From NCBI RefSeq assembly GCF_014236655.1, contig NZ_JACMYG010000004.1:186001-250000 (forward strand): a DNA stretch of 64,000 nucleotides. Reading direction: 5' to 3'. This DNA comes from Pseudomonas kielensis (lineage in GTDB: Bacteria; Pseudomonadota; Gammaproteobacteria; Pseudomonadales; Pseudomonadaceae). Below are positions 51,940-61,853 of this stretch, in pieces. Within the stretch, counting starts at the first letter, position 1. Each line of letters starts with the position of its first letter. Made by a program: the position numbers and the translations under genes. Under the pieces are notes generated by a model, which was not told the DNA's origin, did no database searches, and was given only the letters and a program-made list of their open reading frames with translations.

Positions 51940-52704
51940 TCAGCGCGGTGTGCCGAGCAGCACGTTGGCGGGGGAGAACTGCACCAGCACCGGTTTGCCA
52001 ATCAGCAGGCTGTTGCTGCTGAGGTGCAAGGGCTCGGCGAGGGCACACAAGGTTTGAGCGTTGGGCAGGACGATTCGCACTTCACTGGGGCCGTCTTCGG
52101 CATCGAGGATCTGCTCGATCGTACCGCTCAGGGCGTTGTAGCCAGGCGTAGGCGCGTGTTCGGGCGCCAGCAGTTCCAGCCAGCCGGCCTTGATCAGCGC
52201 GACCACTTCGGTGCCGATTTGCAGGTCCAGGTGCTGGGTGCTGTCGTGGGTGATTTGCGCGTGCAGGGTCAAGCCGCCCGCCAGGGTCAGGGCGATCTGG
52301 TCATTGCGTCCCTGGGCCTGGATGCTGGCGACGGTGCCATGCAACTGGTTGCGGGCGCTGGTGCGCAGCATCAGGCGGCCGAGCAGGTCGAGGTCGCTGG
52401 CATCTTCGGCGGCCTCCAGCACTTGCGCCTGCAAGGCCTGCAAGCGCAGGTAGAGGCGCAGCACTCGCTCGCCTTCGCTGGACAGTCGCGCGCCACCGCC
52501 CCCCTTGCCGCCGACACTGCGCTCCACCAGGGGCTTTTGTGCCAGGTTGTTGAGTTCATCGATGGCATCCCACGCGGCCTTGTAACTCAGCCCGGCGCTT
52601 TTTGCGGCGCGGGTGATCGAGCCCTGTTCGGCAATGTGCTGCAGCAGGGCAATGCGTTGCGGGCGACGGACGATGTGTTGAGACAACAAGGTAGGCAAGG
52701 ACAT
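51940..52704 (-). CDS. modE: Molybdate-responsive regulator ModE
   Basis: This 254-aa protein has an N-terminal LysR-like winged helix ('IALLQHIAEQGSITRAAKSAGLSYKAAWDAIDELN') and the 'GGKGGGGARLSSEGERVL' wing. Two C-terminal Mop/TOBE domains follow ('TSARNQLHGTVASIQAQGRNDQIALTLAGGLTLHAQIT' and 'YNALSGTIEQILDAEDGPSEVRIVLP'). It represses molybdate uptake genes when molybdate is bound. ATG 52704 gives the canonical start; the 35 upstream residues are dropped. Confidence 0.9.
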   Translation of the reverse strand: MSLPTLLSQHIVRRPQRIALLQHIAEQGSITRAAKSAGLSYKAAWDAIDELNNLAQKPLVERSVGGKGGGGARLSSEGERVLRLYLRLQALQAQVLEAAEDASDLDLLGRLMLRTSARNQLHGTVASIQAQGRNDQIALTLAGGLTLHAQITHDSTQHLDLQIGTEVVALIKAGWLELLAPEHAPTPGYNALSGTIEQILDAEDGPSEVRIVLPNAQTLCALAEPLHLSSNSLLIGKPVLVQFSPANVLLGTPR

Positions 52705-52762
52705 GTTCTGCGCTGCGAGTGCGGGTGATGGAGTCGGACGTTGGCGGCTCGGCGCGTCAGAG

Positions 52763-53503
52763 TCAAGCCGCTGCGCTGGGTTTTGCGGTGCGCGCCAGGC
52801 AATAGACATCGACCCGGCTGGCGCCCGCGTCGATCAACAAGCGTGCCAGGCTCTGGGCGGTGGCGCCGGTGGTCAGCACGTCGTCGACCAGGGCCAGATG
52901 CCGGCCTTCGATCGTTGCTTGCGGGGTCAGCGCGAAGGCGTTGCGCAGGTTCTGCCGGCGCGCCCTGGCGCTGAGGTCCTGCTGCGCGGTGGTGTCGTGG
53001 ATGCGTTGGAGCAGGTGTTCCTCGCTGGGTATCTGCAAGCTGGCGCTGAGCCAGTTGGCCAGCATCGCCGCCTGATTAAAGCCTCGCGCGCGCAGCCTTT
53101 GCCGCGCCAGGGGGACCGGCACCAGCGCGGCGGGGCGCGGCAATCCTTCATCGAAGCGATGCTGCACGAATTGCCCGAGAAGTTCGCCCAACAGGCGGCC
53201 ATAAGGCCAGTTGGCCGAGTGTTTGAATCGGGTGATCAAACTGTCGACCGGGAAGCTGTAGGACCAGGGCGCGATTACCTGTTCGAAAGCTGGAGGGGCG
53301 CTCAAGCACTGGCCGCAGACCAGGCCGCTGAGGGGCAGGGGCAGTGCGCAGACCGTGCAATGCTCGACCAGCCAGGGCAGTTCGGCTTCACAGGGCTGGC
53401 AAAGGGGCTGCGGGGTGTCGGCGGGTTCGTTGCAGAGTAAACAGCTCTGTGTGTTTTTTAACCAGATGTAAACCGGTCCGTCGTACTGTGGTTGACAGTG
53501 CAT
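52763..53503 (-). CDS. ComF-family phosphoribosyltransferase-like protein
   Basis: This 246-aa protein has N-terminal zinc-ribbon cysteines ('CLLCNEP...PLCQPCEAEL...CTVCALPL...CGQC') and a C-terminal PRTase fold with 'HLALVDDVLTTGATAQSLA', the PRPP-binding motif. Homologues near bioB in Pseudomonas are usually called ComF/GntX. In other bacteria ComF assists DNA uptake; here the role is unproven. It is divergent from bioB. Confidence 0.88.
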   Translation of the reverse strand: MHCQPQYDGPVYIWLKNTQSCLLCNEPADTPQPLCQPCEAELPWLVEHCTVCALPLPLSGLVCGQCLSAPPAFEQVIAPWSYSFPVDSLITRFKHSANWPYGRLLGELLGQFVQHRFDEGLPRPAALVPVPLARQRLRARGFNQAAMLANWLSASLQIPSEEHLLQRIHDTTAQQDLSARARRQNLRNAFALTPQATIEGRHLALVDDVLTTGATAQSLARLLIDAGASRVDVYCLARTAKPSAAA

Positions 53504-53600
53504 GAGTCTTCCTTAAATATGCTGAAACATCCGTGTTGTACCTGTGGGGATTCGGTTTTCCCCGGGGTACGTGTCAAAGCATAAGAAAGGAAATGAGCCG

Positions 53601-54656
53601 ATGAGCGCCAGTATCACCGCCAAATTGCGTCACGATTGGTCTTTGGCCGAAGTTAAAGCGCTGTTCGTTCAGCCTTTCAATGACCTGTTGTTCCAGGCGC
53701 AGACGGTGCACCGTGCGCATTTCGATGCCAACCGCGTTCAGGTCTCGACCCTGCTGTCGATCAAGACCGGTGCTTGCCCGGAAGATTGCAAATATTGCCC
53801 GCAGTCCGGTCACTACAACACCGGCCTGGAAAAAGAAAAACTGATGCAAGTGCAGCAGGTCCTGGAAGAGGCCGCTCGCGCCAAGGCCATCGGTTCGACC
53901 CGTTTCTGCATGGGCGCGGCGTGGAAACACCCTTCGGCCAAAGACATGCCCTACGTGCTGGAGATGGTCAAAGGCGTCAAGGCCATGGGCCTGGAAACCT
54001 GCATGACCCTGGGTCGGCTCGACCAGGACCAGACCGCGGCCCTGGCGCAGGCAGGCCTGGACTACTACAACCATAACCTCGACACATCGCCGGATTTCTA
54101 CACCAGCATCATCACCACCCGCACCTACAGCGAGCGCCTGCAGACCCTGGCCTATGTGCGTGACTCGGGGATGAAGATCTGCTCGGGCGGAATCCTGGGC
54201 ATGGGCGAGTCGCTGGACGACCGCGCCAATCTGTTGATCCAACTGGCCAACCTGCCAGAGCACCCGGAGTCGGTGCCGATCAACATGCTGGTGAAAGTGG
54301 CGGGCACGCCGCTGGAGAACGCCGAAGACATCGACCCGTTCGATTTCATTCGCATGCTGGCCGTTGCGCGCATCCTGATGCCCCAATCCCATGTGCGCCT
54401 GTCGGCCGGCCGTGAGGCCATGAACGAGCAGATGCAGGCCCTGGCCTTCTTCGCCGGTGCCAACTCGATTTTCTACGGCGACAAATTGCTGACCACCGCC
54501 AACCCGCAGGCGGACAAGGACATGCAGTTGTTCGCGCGCCTGGGCATCTTGCCGGAGGCCCGTGAAGAGCATGCCGATGAAGTGCACCAGGCGGCGATCG
54601 AGCAGGCGCTGGTAGAACAGAAAAGCAGCGAGCAGTTCTACAACGCGGCTGTTTAA
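53601..54656 (+). CDS. bioB: Biotin synthase
   Basis: This 351-aa radical-SAM enzyme has the 4Fe-4S motif C59-x3-C63-x2-C66 ('[14 protein letters not shown]'). Other conserved blocks are 'RFCMGAAWK', 'YNHNLDTSP', '[11 protein letters not shown]' and '[12 protein letters not shown]'. It inserts sulfur into dethiobiotin. ATG 53601 with AAAGGAAATGAG in front is chosen over ATG 53544. It is separated from bioF by 143 bp with a REP pair, so bioB may be expressed at a different level from bioFHCD. Confidence 0.97.
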   Translation: MSASITAKLRHDWSLAEVKALFVQPFNDLLFQAQTVHRAHFDANRVQVSTLLSIKTGACPEDCKYCPQSGHYNTGLEKEKLMQVQQVLEEAARAKAIGSTRFCMGAAWKHPSAKDMPYVLEMVKGVKAMGLETCMTLGRLDQDQTAALAQAGLDYYNHNLDTSPDFYTSIITTRTYSERLQTLAYVRDSGMKICSGGILGMGESLDDRANLLIQLANLPEHPESVPINMLVKVAGTPLENAEDIDPFDFIRMLAVARILMPQSHVRLSAGREAMNEQMQALAFFAGANSIFYGDKLLTTANPQADKDMQLFARLGILPEAREEHADEVHQAAIEQALVEQKSSEQFYNAAV

Positions 54657-54685
54657 GCCATATCTCTTGTCGAAGTGCGGTCCAG

Positions 54686-54776
54686 TGTGGGAGCTGGCTT
54701 GCCTGCGATAGCGGTCTGTCAGGCACATTGATGCTGAATGTGCCGCCGTCATCGCAGGCAAGCCAGCTCCCACAGG
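54686..54776. repeat. Inverted REP pair between bioB and bioF
   Basis: Facing copies lie at 54686-54712 and 54751-54776 of the GAGCTGGCTTGCC variety. Confidence 0.85.
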
Positions 54777-54799
54777 GTTGAGCGCTAATCGAGGTCTGC

Positions 54800-55978
54800 A
54801 TGTCTTTCGATCTCGCCGCGCGTCTTGCGGCCCGTCGTGCCGAAAATCTTTATCGCCAGCGCCCGCTGCTCGAAAGCCCCCAGGGCCCGGAAGTGGTGGT
54901 TGATGGCCAGCCGTTGCTGGCGTTCTGCAACAACGATTACCTGGGCCTGGCCAATCACCCACAGGTGATCGAAGCCTGGCGCGCCGGGGCGACCCGCTGG
55001 GGCGTCGGTGGTGGCGCTTCGCACCTGGTGATCGGTCACAGCACACCTCATCACGCCCTCGAAGAGGCCTTGGCCGATCTGACCGGGCGCCCGCGTGCGT
55101 TGCTGTTCACCACCGGTTACATGGCCAACCTCGGCGCGGTAACCGCGCTGGTCGGGCAGGGCGACACGGTGCTCGAAGACCGCCTCAACCACGCGTCGTT
55201 GCTGGATGCCGGGCTGTTGTCGGGCGCGCGTTTCAATCGCTACCTGCACAACGATTCCGTGAGCCTGGCCAAGCGCCTGGAGAAAGCCACCGGCAATACC
55301 CTGGTGGTCACCGATGGCGTGTTCAGCATGGACGGCGACATCGCCGATCTGCCGGCCCTGGCTCGGGAAACCAAAGCCAGGGGCGCCTGGCTGATGGTCG
55401 ATGACGCCCACGGCTTTGGTCCGCTGGGTGCCAATGGCGGTGGGGTCGTCGAGCATTTCGGCCTGAGCCAGGAGGATGTGCCGGTTCTGGTCGGCACCCT
55501 CGGCAAGGCCTTCGGGACGGCCGGTGCTTTTGTGGCTGGCAGTGAAGCGTTGATCGAAAGCCTGATCCAGTTCGCTCGTCCTTACATCTACACCACCAGC
55601 CAGCCTCCGGCGCTGGCCTGCGCGACCCTCAAGAGTCTGGAGTTGCTGCGCAGCGAGCATTGGCGACGTGAGCACTTGCAGGTGCTGATCCGCCAGTTCC
55701 GCCAGGGCGCCGAGCAGATTGGCCTGGAACTGATGGACAGCGCCACGCCGATCCAGCCGATCATGATCGGCGATGCCGGGCGGGCGCTGCGATTCTCGCA
55801 GATGCTGCGTGAGCGCGGATTGATGGTCACAGCGATTCGCCCACCCACCGTACCGGCCGGCAGCGCCCGGTTGCGCGTGACCCTGACTGCCGCCCACAGC
55901 GAAGCACAGGTGCAGCTATTGTTAGAGGGGCTGGCCGATTGTGTGCAGCAACTGGGAGCGGCGGCGAACCATGCGTGA
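54800..55978 (+). CDS. bioF: 8-amino-7-oxononanoate synthase
   Basis: This 392-aa PLP alpha-oxoamine synthase has '[11 protein letters not shown]' (D201) and the Schiff-base lysine K236 in '[13 protein letters not shown]'. It condenses pimeloyl-ACP with alanine. Its 3' end overlaps bioH by eight bases. Confidence 0.97.
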   Translation: MSFDLAARLAARRAENLYRQRPLLESPQGPEVVVDGQPLLAFCNNDYLGLANHPQVIEAWRAGATRWGVGGGASHLVIGHSTPHHALEEALADLTGRPRALLFTTGYMANLGAVTALVGQGDTVLEDRLNHASLLDAGLLSGARFNRYLHNDSVSLAKRLEKATGNTLVVTDGVFSMDGDIADLPALARETKARGAWLMVDDAHGFGPLGANGGGVVEHFGLSQEDVPVLVGTLGKAFGTAGAFVAGSEALIESLIQFARPYIYTTSQPPALACATLKSLELLRSEHWRREHLQVLIRQFRQGAEQIGLELMDSATPIQPIMIGDAGRALRFSQMLRERGLMVTAIRPPTVPAGSARLRVTLTAAHSEAQVQLLLEGLADCVQQLGAAANHA

Positions 55979-56702
55979 TCGTCTGATTCTGTTGCCGGGC
56001 TGGGGCCTGGGTATTTCTCCACTGGAGCCGTTGGCGGCCGCGTTGCAAGGGCTCGACGAACACCTGCGGGTGGAGATCGAGCCCTTGCCGGAGCTGGATT
56101 CCAGCGACCTTGATGAATGGCTCGAAGAGCTCGACGCCAGTGTGCCGCAAGACGCCTGGCTGGGCGGCTGGTCACTGGGCGGGATGCTTGCCGCAGAACT
56201 GGCCGCACGCCGTGGCGAGCGCTGCTGTGGCCTGCTGACGCTGGCGAGCAATCCATCGTTTGTCGCCCATGCCGAGTGGTCCAGCGCCATGCCGGCGCAG
56301 ACGTTCGATGGGTTTCAGGCCGGGTGCAGCGCCGACCCACGCACCACTCTCAAGCGCTTCAGCCTGCTCTGTGCCCAGGGCGCCGAAGACCCGCGCGGCC
56401 TGTCGCGGCTGTTGTTGGGCGGCGCCCCCCATACGGCACCAGCGGTGCTGATGAGTGGCCTGGAACTGCTCGCCCAACTGGACACCCGCAAGGCCTTGCA
56501 GGCTTTTCGCGGGCCGCAGTTGCACCTGTTCGCCGGCCTCGATGGGTTGGTGCCGGCCGAAGCTGCGGGCGAGTTGTTGAGCCTGCTACCCGATGTGGAA
56601 ATTGGCCTGATTGAACAGGCCAGTCATGCATTTCTTCTGGAAGACCCCCATGGAGTGGCGGGGGCGATCCAGGCCTTTTTGCACGAGTGCGGTGATGACT
56701 GA
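55971..56702 (+). CDS. bioH: Pimeloyl-ACP methyl ester esterase BioH
   Basis: This 243-aa alpha/beta hydrolase has 'LPGWGLG' (oxyanion region, 8-14), nucleophile S68 in 'GGWSLGGML', Asp in '[10 protein letters not shown]' and His in '[13 protein letters not shown]'. It releases pimeloyl-ACP from the methyl ester made after BioC. The start at 55971 is fixed by the eight-base overlap with bioF, and it overlaps bioC by eight. Confidence 0.95.
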   Translation: MRDRLILLPGWGLGISPLEPLAAALQGLDEHLRVEIEPLPELDSSDLDEWLEELDASVPQDAWLGGWSLGGMLAAELAARRGERCCGLLTLASNPSFVAHAEWSSAMPAQTFDGFQAGCSADPRTTLKRFSLLCAQGAEDPRGLSRLLLGGAPHTAPAVLMSGLELLAQLDTRKALQAFRGPQLHLFAGLDGLVPAEAAGELLSLLPDVEIGLIEQASHAFLLEDPHGVAGAIQAFLHECGDD

Positions 56703-57507
56703 TTTGTCTGTTCCCAACCTGCCCGGCGGTTTGCCCGACAAGCGCCAGGTGGCGGCGTCCTTTTCCCGCGCGGCGGCCAGTTACGACAGCGTGGCCGAGT
56801 TGCAGCGCGACGTGGGGAGTGCGTTGCTGCGTCGGCTACCGGAAGATTTTGTCCCCGCTGTTTGGCTGGACATGGGCTGCGGCACCGGGTATTTCAGCCG
56901 AGCATTGGGGGAGGCGTTTCCGGCGGGCGCCGGAGTGGCGCTGGACATTGCCGAAGGCATGCTCGAGCACGCCCGGCCCTTGGGGGGCGCGCAGCATTTC
57001 ATTGCCGGAGACGCCGAACGCCTGCCCTTGCAGGACGCCAGTTGCGACCTGGTGTTTTCCAGTCTGGCGGTGCAGTGGTGCGCCGATTTTGCCGCGGTGC
57101 TCAGTGAAGCCTATCGGGTGCTCAAGCCGGGAGGCGTGTTGGCGTTTGCCAGCCTGTGCGTCGGCACGTTGTATGAGTTGCGCGACAGTTGGCGGCAGGT
57201 CGACGGCCAGGTGCACGTCAATCGGTTCCGTGAGTTCAGCCGTTATCAGCAGTTGTGTGCGGCCAGCGGCTTGAACGTGCTGGACCTGCAGCAGTGTGCC
57301 CACGTGCTGCATTATCCGGATGTGCGCAGCTTGACCCATGAACTTAAAGCGCTGGGCGCGCATAATCTGAATCCGGGTCGGCCAGGTGGGCTGACCGGTC
57401 GGGCGCGCATCACTGGTTTGATCGCAGCCTATGAGCAGTTTCGTCAGGCGCAAGGGCTGCCGGCCACGTATCAGGTGGTCTACGCCGTATTGGAGAAACC
57501 TCGATGA
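56695..57507 (+). CDS. bioC: Malonyl-ACP O-methyltransferase BioC
   Basis: This 270-aa SAM methyltransferase has motif I '[14 protein letters not shown]' (58-71) and '[14 protein letters not shown]', typical of BioC. It methylates malonyl-ACP to disguise it for fatty-acid elongation. ATG 56695 lies inside the bioH stop region (eight-base overlap), and the gene overlaps bioD by four bases. Confidence 0.95.
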   Translation: MTDLSVPNLPGGLPDKRQVAASFSRAAASYDSVAELQRDVGSALLRRLPEDFVPAVWLDMGCGTGYFSRALGEAFPAGAGVALDIAEGMLEHARPLGGAQHFIAGDAERLPLQDASCDLVFSSLAVQWCADFAAVLSEAYRVLKPGGVLAFASLCVGTLYELRDSWRQVDGQVHVNRFREFSRYQQLCAASGLNVLDLQQCAHVLHYPDVRSLTHELKALGAHNLNPGRPGGLTGRARITGLIAAYEQFRQAQGLPATYQVVYAVLEKPR

Positions 57508-58184
57508 GCGCAGCGTATTTCATCACGGGCACCGATACCGATGTCGGCAAGACCACCGTAGCCGCCGGCTTGTTGCACGCCGCACGGTTGGCCGGTTTGA
57601 GCACGGCGGCCGGCAAGCCTGTGGCTTCCGGATGCGACGTGACACCCAAGGGCCTGCGCAATGCCGACGCACTGGCGTTACTGGCGCAGTGTTCGCTGCC
57701 GCTGACCTACGCCGAGGTCAATCCGCAGGCGTTCGAGCCGGCCATCGCCCCCCACCTGGCGGCGCGGGAGGCCGGTATTGCGCTGACGGTCCAGTCGTTG
57801 CTGGCGCCGATGCGCCATATCCTCGATAAACAGGCGGACTTCACCTTGATCGAGGGCGCCGGTGGCTGGCGAGTGCCGCTGGCCGACCAGGACAATCTGT
57901 CGGACCTGGCCATGGCCCTGGACCTGCCGGTGATCCTGGTGGTCGGGGTGCGCCTGGGGTGCATCAATCACGCCTTGCTGACCGCCGAAGCGATTGCCCG
58001 CGACGGACTGCAACTGGCCGGATGGGTGGCGAATATCATCGAACCCAAAACCTCGCGCCTGGAGGAAAACCTCGCCACCCTGGCCGAACGACTGCCCGCG
58101 CCTTGTCTGGGACGGGTACCGAAACTCAAGGTGGTCACCGCCGAAGCGGTGGCCGAACACCTGCAGCTGGACCTGCTCGACTAG
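57504..58184 (+). CDS. bioD: Dethiobiotin synthetase
   Basis: This 226-aa P-loop enzyme has '[16 protein letters not shown]' (7-22), 'VASGCD' and '[14 protein letters not shown]'. It closes the ureido ring using ATP and CO2. It is last in the tightly overlapping bioFHCD set. Confidence 0.96.
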   Translation: MSAAYFITGTDTDVGKTTVAAGLLHAARLAGLSTAAGKPVASGCDVTPKGLRNADALALLAQCSLPLTYAEVNPQAFEPAIAPHLAAREAGIALTVQSLLAPMRHILDKQADFTLIEGAGGWRVPLADQDNLSDLAMALDLPVILVVGVRLGCINHALLTAEAIARDGLQLAGWVANIIEPKTSRLEENLATLAERLPAPCLGRVPKLKVVTAEAVAEHLQLDLLD

Positions 58185-58200
58185 CTCGCACTCGATCTCG

Positions 58201-58232
58201 GGCCGGCAGCGTGATGGATACGCTGCCGGGCC
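58201..58232 (+). terminator. Hairpin after bioD
   Basis: GCCGGCAGCGT and ACGCTGCCGGGC pair around a short loop 17 bp after the bioD stop. There is no T-run, so it may be a weak or Rho-assisted end. Confidence 0.55.
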
Positions 58233-58351
58233 GGGCTATTGCGGCGCCTTCAACTAATCTTTGTGACACACGGTGATGCGTTGTGCATCGGCCGTGCGCC
58301 TTGGCGTGCGCGTCATTCAGAAGACGTTGACGAACGGCGAAGGATCGACGC

Positions 58352-58396
58352 TTGACAAGATTTCAGCGTAAACGTATGTTTCAAACAACTGTTTGA
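58352..58396 (+). promoter_or_regulatory. Sigma-70 promoter with PsrA-like operator
   Basis: TTGACA (58352-58357), 17 bases, TATGTT (58375-58380) form a near-consensus promoter. Directly after it lies TCAAACAACTGTTTGA (58381-58396), a perfect 7-bp-arm palindrome containing CAAAC-N4-GTTTG, the reported pattern for the fatty-acid-responsive repressor PsrA. A protein bound there would cover the start site. Confidence 0.75.
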
Positions 58397-58456
58397 CCGT
58401 CACAACAAATCATCGCGGTCGTTCATTCCCGGTTACATCAGCAGAGGTTTATCGCT

Positions 58457-60262
58457 ATGCCTGACTACAAGGCCCCCTTGCGTGATATTCGCTTCGTTCG
58501 TGACGAACTGCTCGGCTACGAAGCGCACTATCAGAGCCTTCCGGCTTGCCAGGACGCTACCCCGGACATGGTTAACGCCATTCTCGAGGAAGGCGCCAAG
58601 TTTTGTGAGCAGGTGCTGGCTCCGCTGAACCGCGTGGGTGACACCGAAGGCTGCACCTGGAGCGAGTCCGGCGTTAAGACGCCGACGGGCTTCAAGGAAG
58701 CCTACAAACAATTCGTTGAAGGCGGCTGGCCAAGCCTGGCGCACGACGTCGAGCACGGCGGCCAAGGCCTGCCGGAGTCTCTGGGTCTGGCAGTCAGCGA
58801 AATGGTTGGCGAGTCCAACTGGTCGTGGGGCATGTACCCGGGCCTGTCGCACGGCGCGATGAACACCATCTCCGAGCACGGCACGCCAGAGCAGCAAGAG
58901 GCTTACCTGACCAAGCTGGTTTCCGGCGAATGGACCGGCACCATGTGCCTGACCGAACCGCATTGCGGCACCGACCTGGGCATGCTGCGCACCAAGGCCG
59001 AGCCACAGGCCGACGGTTCGTACAAGGTTTCCGGGACCAAGATCTTCATCTCGGCCGGTGAACACGACATGGCCGATAACATCGTCCACATCGTACTGGC
59101 CCGCCTGCCGGATGCACCGGCTGGCACCAAAGGCATTTCCCTGTTCATCGTTCCAAAGTTCATGCCCAACGCCGATGGCAGCATCGGTGCACGCAACGCC
59201 GTGACCTGTGGTTCCCTGGAACACAAGATGGGTATCCACGGCAACGCCACCTGCGTGATGAACTTCGACGAGGCCACCGGTTTCCTGATCGGCCCGGCGA
59301 ACAAAGGCCTGAACTGCATGTTCACCTTCATGAACACCGCACGTCTGGGCACCGCCCTGCAAGGCCTGGCCCACGCCGAAATCGGTTTCCAGGGTGGCTT
59401 GAAATACGCTCGCGATCGTCTGCAAATGCGCTCCCTGACCGGGCCGAAAGCCCCGGAAAAGGCCGCTGACCCGATCATCGTGCACCCAGATGTACGTCGC
59501 ATGCTGTTGACCATGAAGGCGTTCGCCGAAGGCAACCGTGCGATGGTCTACTTCACCGCCAAGCAGGTCGACATCGTCAAGTACGGCGTGGATGAAGAAG
59601 AGAAGAAGAAAGCCGACGCACTGCTGGCCTTCATGACTCCAATCGCCAAAGCCTTCATGACGGAAGTCGGTTTTGAGTCGGCCAACCATGGCGTGCAGAT
59701 CTATGGCGGCCACGGCTTCATCGCCGAGTGGGGCATGGAGCAGAACGTTCGCGACAGCCGGATTTCCATGCTGTACGAAGGCACCACCGGCATCCAGGCG
59801 CTCGACCTGCTGGGCCGTAAAGTGCTGATGACCCAAGGCGAGGCTCTGAAAGGCTTCACCAAGATCGTGCACAAGTTCTGCCAGACCAACGAAGGCAACG
59901 AAGCGGTCCAGGAGTTCGTGGCACCGCTGGCAGCACTGAACAAAGAGTGGGGCGAATTGACCATGAAGGTCGGCATGGCCGCGATGAAAGACCGCGAAGA
60001 AGTGGGCGCGGCTTCCGTGGATTACCTGATGTACTCCGGTTACGCCTGCCTGGCTTACTTCTGGGCTGACATGGCGCGCCTGGCCGCGGAAAAACTGGCG
60101 GCCGGCACTACCGAAGAGGCGTTCTACACCGCCAAGTTGCAGACGGCGCGTTTCTACTTCCAGCGCATCCTGCCGCGTACCCGTACCCACGTTGCAACCA
60201 TGCTGTCGGGTGCCAACAACCTGATGGACATGAAAGAAGAAGACTTCGCACTGGGCTACTAA
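58457..60262 (+). CDS. Acyl-CoA dehydrogenase, paralogue 1
   Basis: This 601-aa member of the long acyl-CoA dehydrogenase group has '[13 protein letters not shown]' at the N-terminus and '[21 protein letters not shown]' for FAD/substrate contact. '[12 protein letters not shown]', '[16 protein letters not shown]' (catalytic Glu region) and a C-terminal extra helical domain follow. It is about 200 residues longer than medium-chain enzymes. It catalyses the first step of beta-oxidation. It is preceded by a PsrA-like operator and followed by an intrinsic terminator. Confidence 0.93.
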   Translation: MPDYKAPLRDIRFVRDELLGYEAHYQSLPACQDATPDMVNAILEEGAKFCEQVLAPLNRVGDTEGCTWSESGVKTPTGFKEAYKQFVEGGWPSLAHDVEHGGQGLPESLGLAVSEMVGESNWSWGMYPGLSHGAMNTISEHGTPEQQEAYLTKLVSGEWTGTMCLTEPHCGTDLGMLRTKAEPQADGSYKVSGTKIFISAGEHDMADNIVHIVLARLPDAPAGTKGISLFIVPKFMPNADGSIGARNAVTCGSLEHKMGIHGNATCVMNFDEATGFLIGPANKGLNCMFTFMNTARLGTALQGLAHAEIGFQGGLKYARDRLQMRSLTGPKAPEKAADPIIVHPDVRRMLLTMKAFAEGNRAMVYFTAKQVDIVKYGVDEEEKKKADALLAFMTPIAKAFMTEVGFESANHGVQIYGGHGFIAEWGMEQNVRDSRISMLYEGTTGIQALDLLGRKVLMTQGEALKGFTKIVHKFCQTNEGNEAVQEFVAPLAALNKEWGELTMKVGMAAMKDREEVGAASVDYLMYSGYACLAYFWADMARLAAEKLAAGTTEEAFYTAKLQTARFYFQRILPRTRTHVATMLSGANNLMDMKEEDFALGY

Positions 60263-60283
60263 GCCTCGGGCACGTCCTTCAAC

Positions 60284-60319
60284 AAACCGCTGCACCTTCG
60301 GGTGGGGCGGTTTTTTTTT
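60284..60319 (+). terminator. Intrinsic terminator after acyl-CoA dehydrogenase 1
   Basis: AAACCGCtgCACC, TTCG loop, GGTGgGGCGGTTT then nine T's in total; a TTCG tetraloop and T-run make this a strong terminator. Confidence 0.93.
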
Positions 60320-60473
60320 GCCCGTAATAAAGCGATACAACCCCCCGGCCAGGAGCCCTCAACCGTTCGAGGTGGCAGCCGTTAAAGAGCGGTAGACCGT
60401 GCATTTCATGCACTGTCGTGCCAGCATGAAGGCATAATGCCATCAATCAATTTGCCGGGCCGGAGCTTTACCC

Positions 60474-61763
60474 TTGTCGCGTTCCTCTGCTGTACGTTTG
60501 AGTCACTTCCTGCCGTCGTTGCTGTTGCTGCTGGCAGGCCTCGCGGTGGCTTACGTCAGGGAACTCAACGTGTTTTTCACCTCGTTGTTCAACGTCCTGC
60601 CGACCCTGGTGCTGCTGCTCGGCGGTGCGTACTGCGCGGTTTATCGACGTCAGCGTGAGTTGTTCCTGATGGTCACGGTGTACATCGCCTACTTTCTGCT
60701 CGACACCCAAACCGACTACTACCGTGACTTTGGCGGGGTGCGGGAAGACGCTGCGGTGGTCTTCCATCTCTGCTGCCTGCTGTTGCCAGTGTTGTACGGG
60801 ACATTCGCCGCGTGGCAGGAGCGGACCCACCTGTTTCAGGACCTGGTCGCGCGGTTCGCCGTCCTGCTGGCCGTGGGCAGTGTGGCCCTGGCCCTCGAGC
60901 AAAGTTATCCCCAGGCCGTGCAGGCCTGGCTGGCGGAAATCCGTTGGCCGGCGCTGCATGGTGCCTGGATGAGCTTGATCCAGCTGGCGTACCCGCTGTT
61001 CCTTGCGGCCTTTGTGTTACTGGCCTATCAGTACTGGCGCCACCCCCGGCCTTTGCACGCCGCCCAACTGGTGGGCCTGCTCGGTCTGTTCTGGATGTTG
61101 CCCAAGACGTTCATCCTGCCGTTTACCCTGAACATCATGTGCAGCCAGGTGATGTTGATGATCGCCGCCGCAGTGGCACACGAGGCCTACCAGATGGCGT
61201 TTCGCGATGAGTTGACCGGCTTGCCTGGGCGTCGTGCGCTGAACGAGCGCTTGCAACGGCTGGGACGCAATTACGTGCTGGCCATGAGCGACGTCGATCA
61301 CTTCAAGAAATTCAACGACACCCATGGCCATGACGTCGGCGACCAGGTGTTGCGCCTGGTGGCCAGCAAGCTGTCGAAGATCGGTGGCGGTGGCCGTGCC
61401 TACCGCTATGGCGGCGAAGAGTTTGCCCTGGTGTTCGCGGCCAGGAGCCTTGAAGAGTGTTTGCCGCACCTGGAGGAGATCCGCGAAGCGATTGCCAGCT
61501 ACAACATTCAGTTGCGCAATCAGGACAGTCGCCCCCTGGACGATCAACAAGGTCGGCAGCGCCGCTCCGGGGCCAGTGCCTGCAGTGTGGCGGTCACGGT
61601 GAGCATTGGGGTCGCCGAGCGCCTGGAGCAGCGCACGCCGGAAGAGGTGTTGAAAAGCGCCGACCAGGCGCTCTACAGCGCCAAGGGGGCCGGGCGAAAC
61701 TGCGTGATGGCGTTCGGGCAGAGCCGCCGTGGCGCGGTGCGTATGGAGGGTGCAACGGATTGA
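60474..61763 (+). CDS. Membrane-bound GGDEF protein (probable diguanylate cyclase)
   Basis: This 429-aa protein starts at TTG 60474 with GGAG eight bases upstream; no ATG is as well placed. Six or so hydrophobic helices span residues ~10-235. A GGDEF domain follows with 'DELTGLPGRRAL', 'SDVDHFKKFNDTHGHDVGD' and the active site GGEEF (313-317), intact for c-di-GMP synthesis. The domain contains an unusual insertion 'RPLDDQQGRQRRSGASAC' before the last strand. It sits between two acyl-CoA dehydrogenase paralogues. Confidence 0.88.
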   Translation: MSRSSAVRLSHFLPSLLLLLAGLAVAYVRELNVFFTSLFNVLPTLVLLLGGAYCAVYRRQRELFLMVTVYIAYFLLDTQTDYYRDFGGVREDAAVVFHLCCLLLPVLYGTFAAWQERTHLFQDLVARFAVLLAVGSVALALEQSYPQAVQAWLAEIRWPALHGAWMSLIQLAYPLFLAAFVLLAYQYWRHPRPLHAAQLVGLLGLFWMLPKTFILPFTLNIMCSQVMLMIAAAVAHEAYQMAFRDELTGLPGRRALNERLQRLGRNYVLAMSDVDHFKKFNDTHGHDVGDQVLRLVASKLSKIGGGGRAYRYGGEEFALVFAARSLEECLPHLEEIREAIASYNIQLRNQDSRPLDDQQGRQRRSGASACSVAVTVSIGVAERLEQRTPEEVLKSADQALYSAKGAGRNCVMAFGQSRRGAVRMEGATD

Positions 61764-61853
61764 GTGATGATGGCGCATTCAGCGCCTGCACGGTGATTGT
61801 CCGGGGTGGCGCGCGGCAGTAGGTTACAAGGATCTGCTGACGGAGCAATGACC

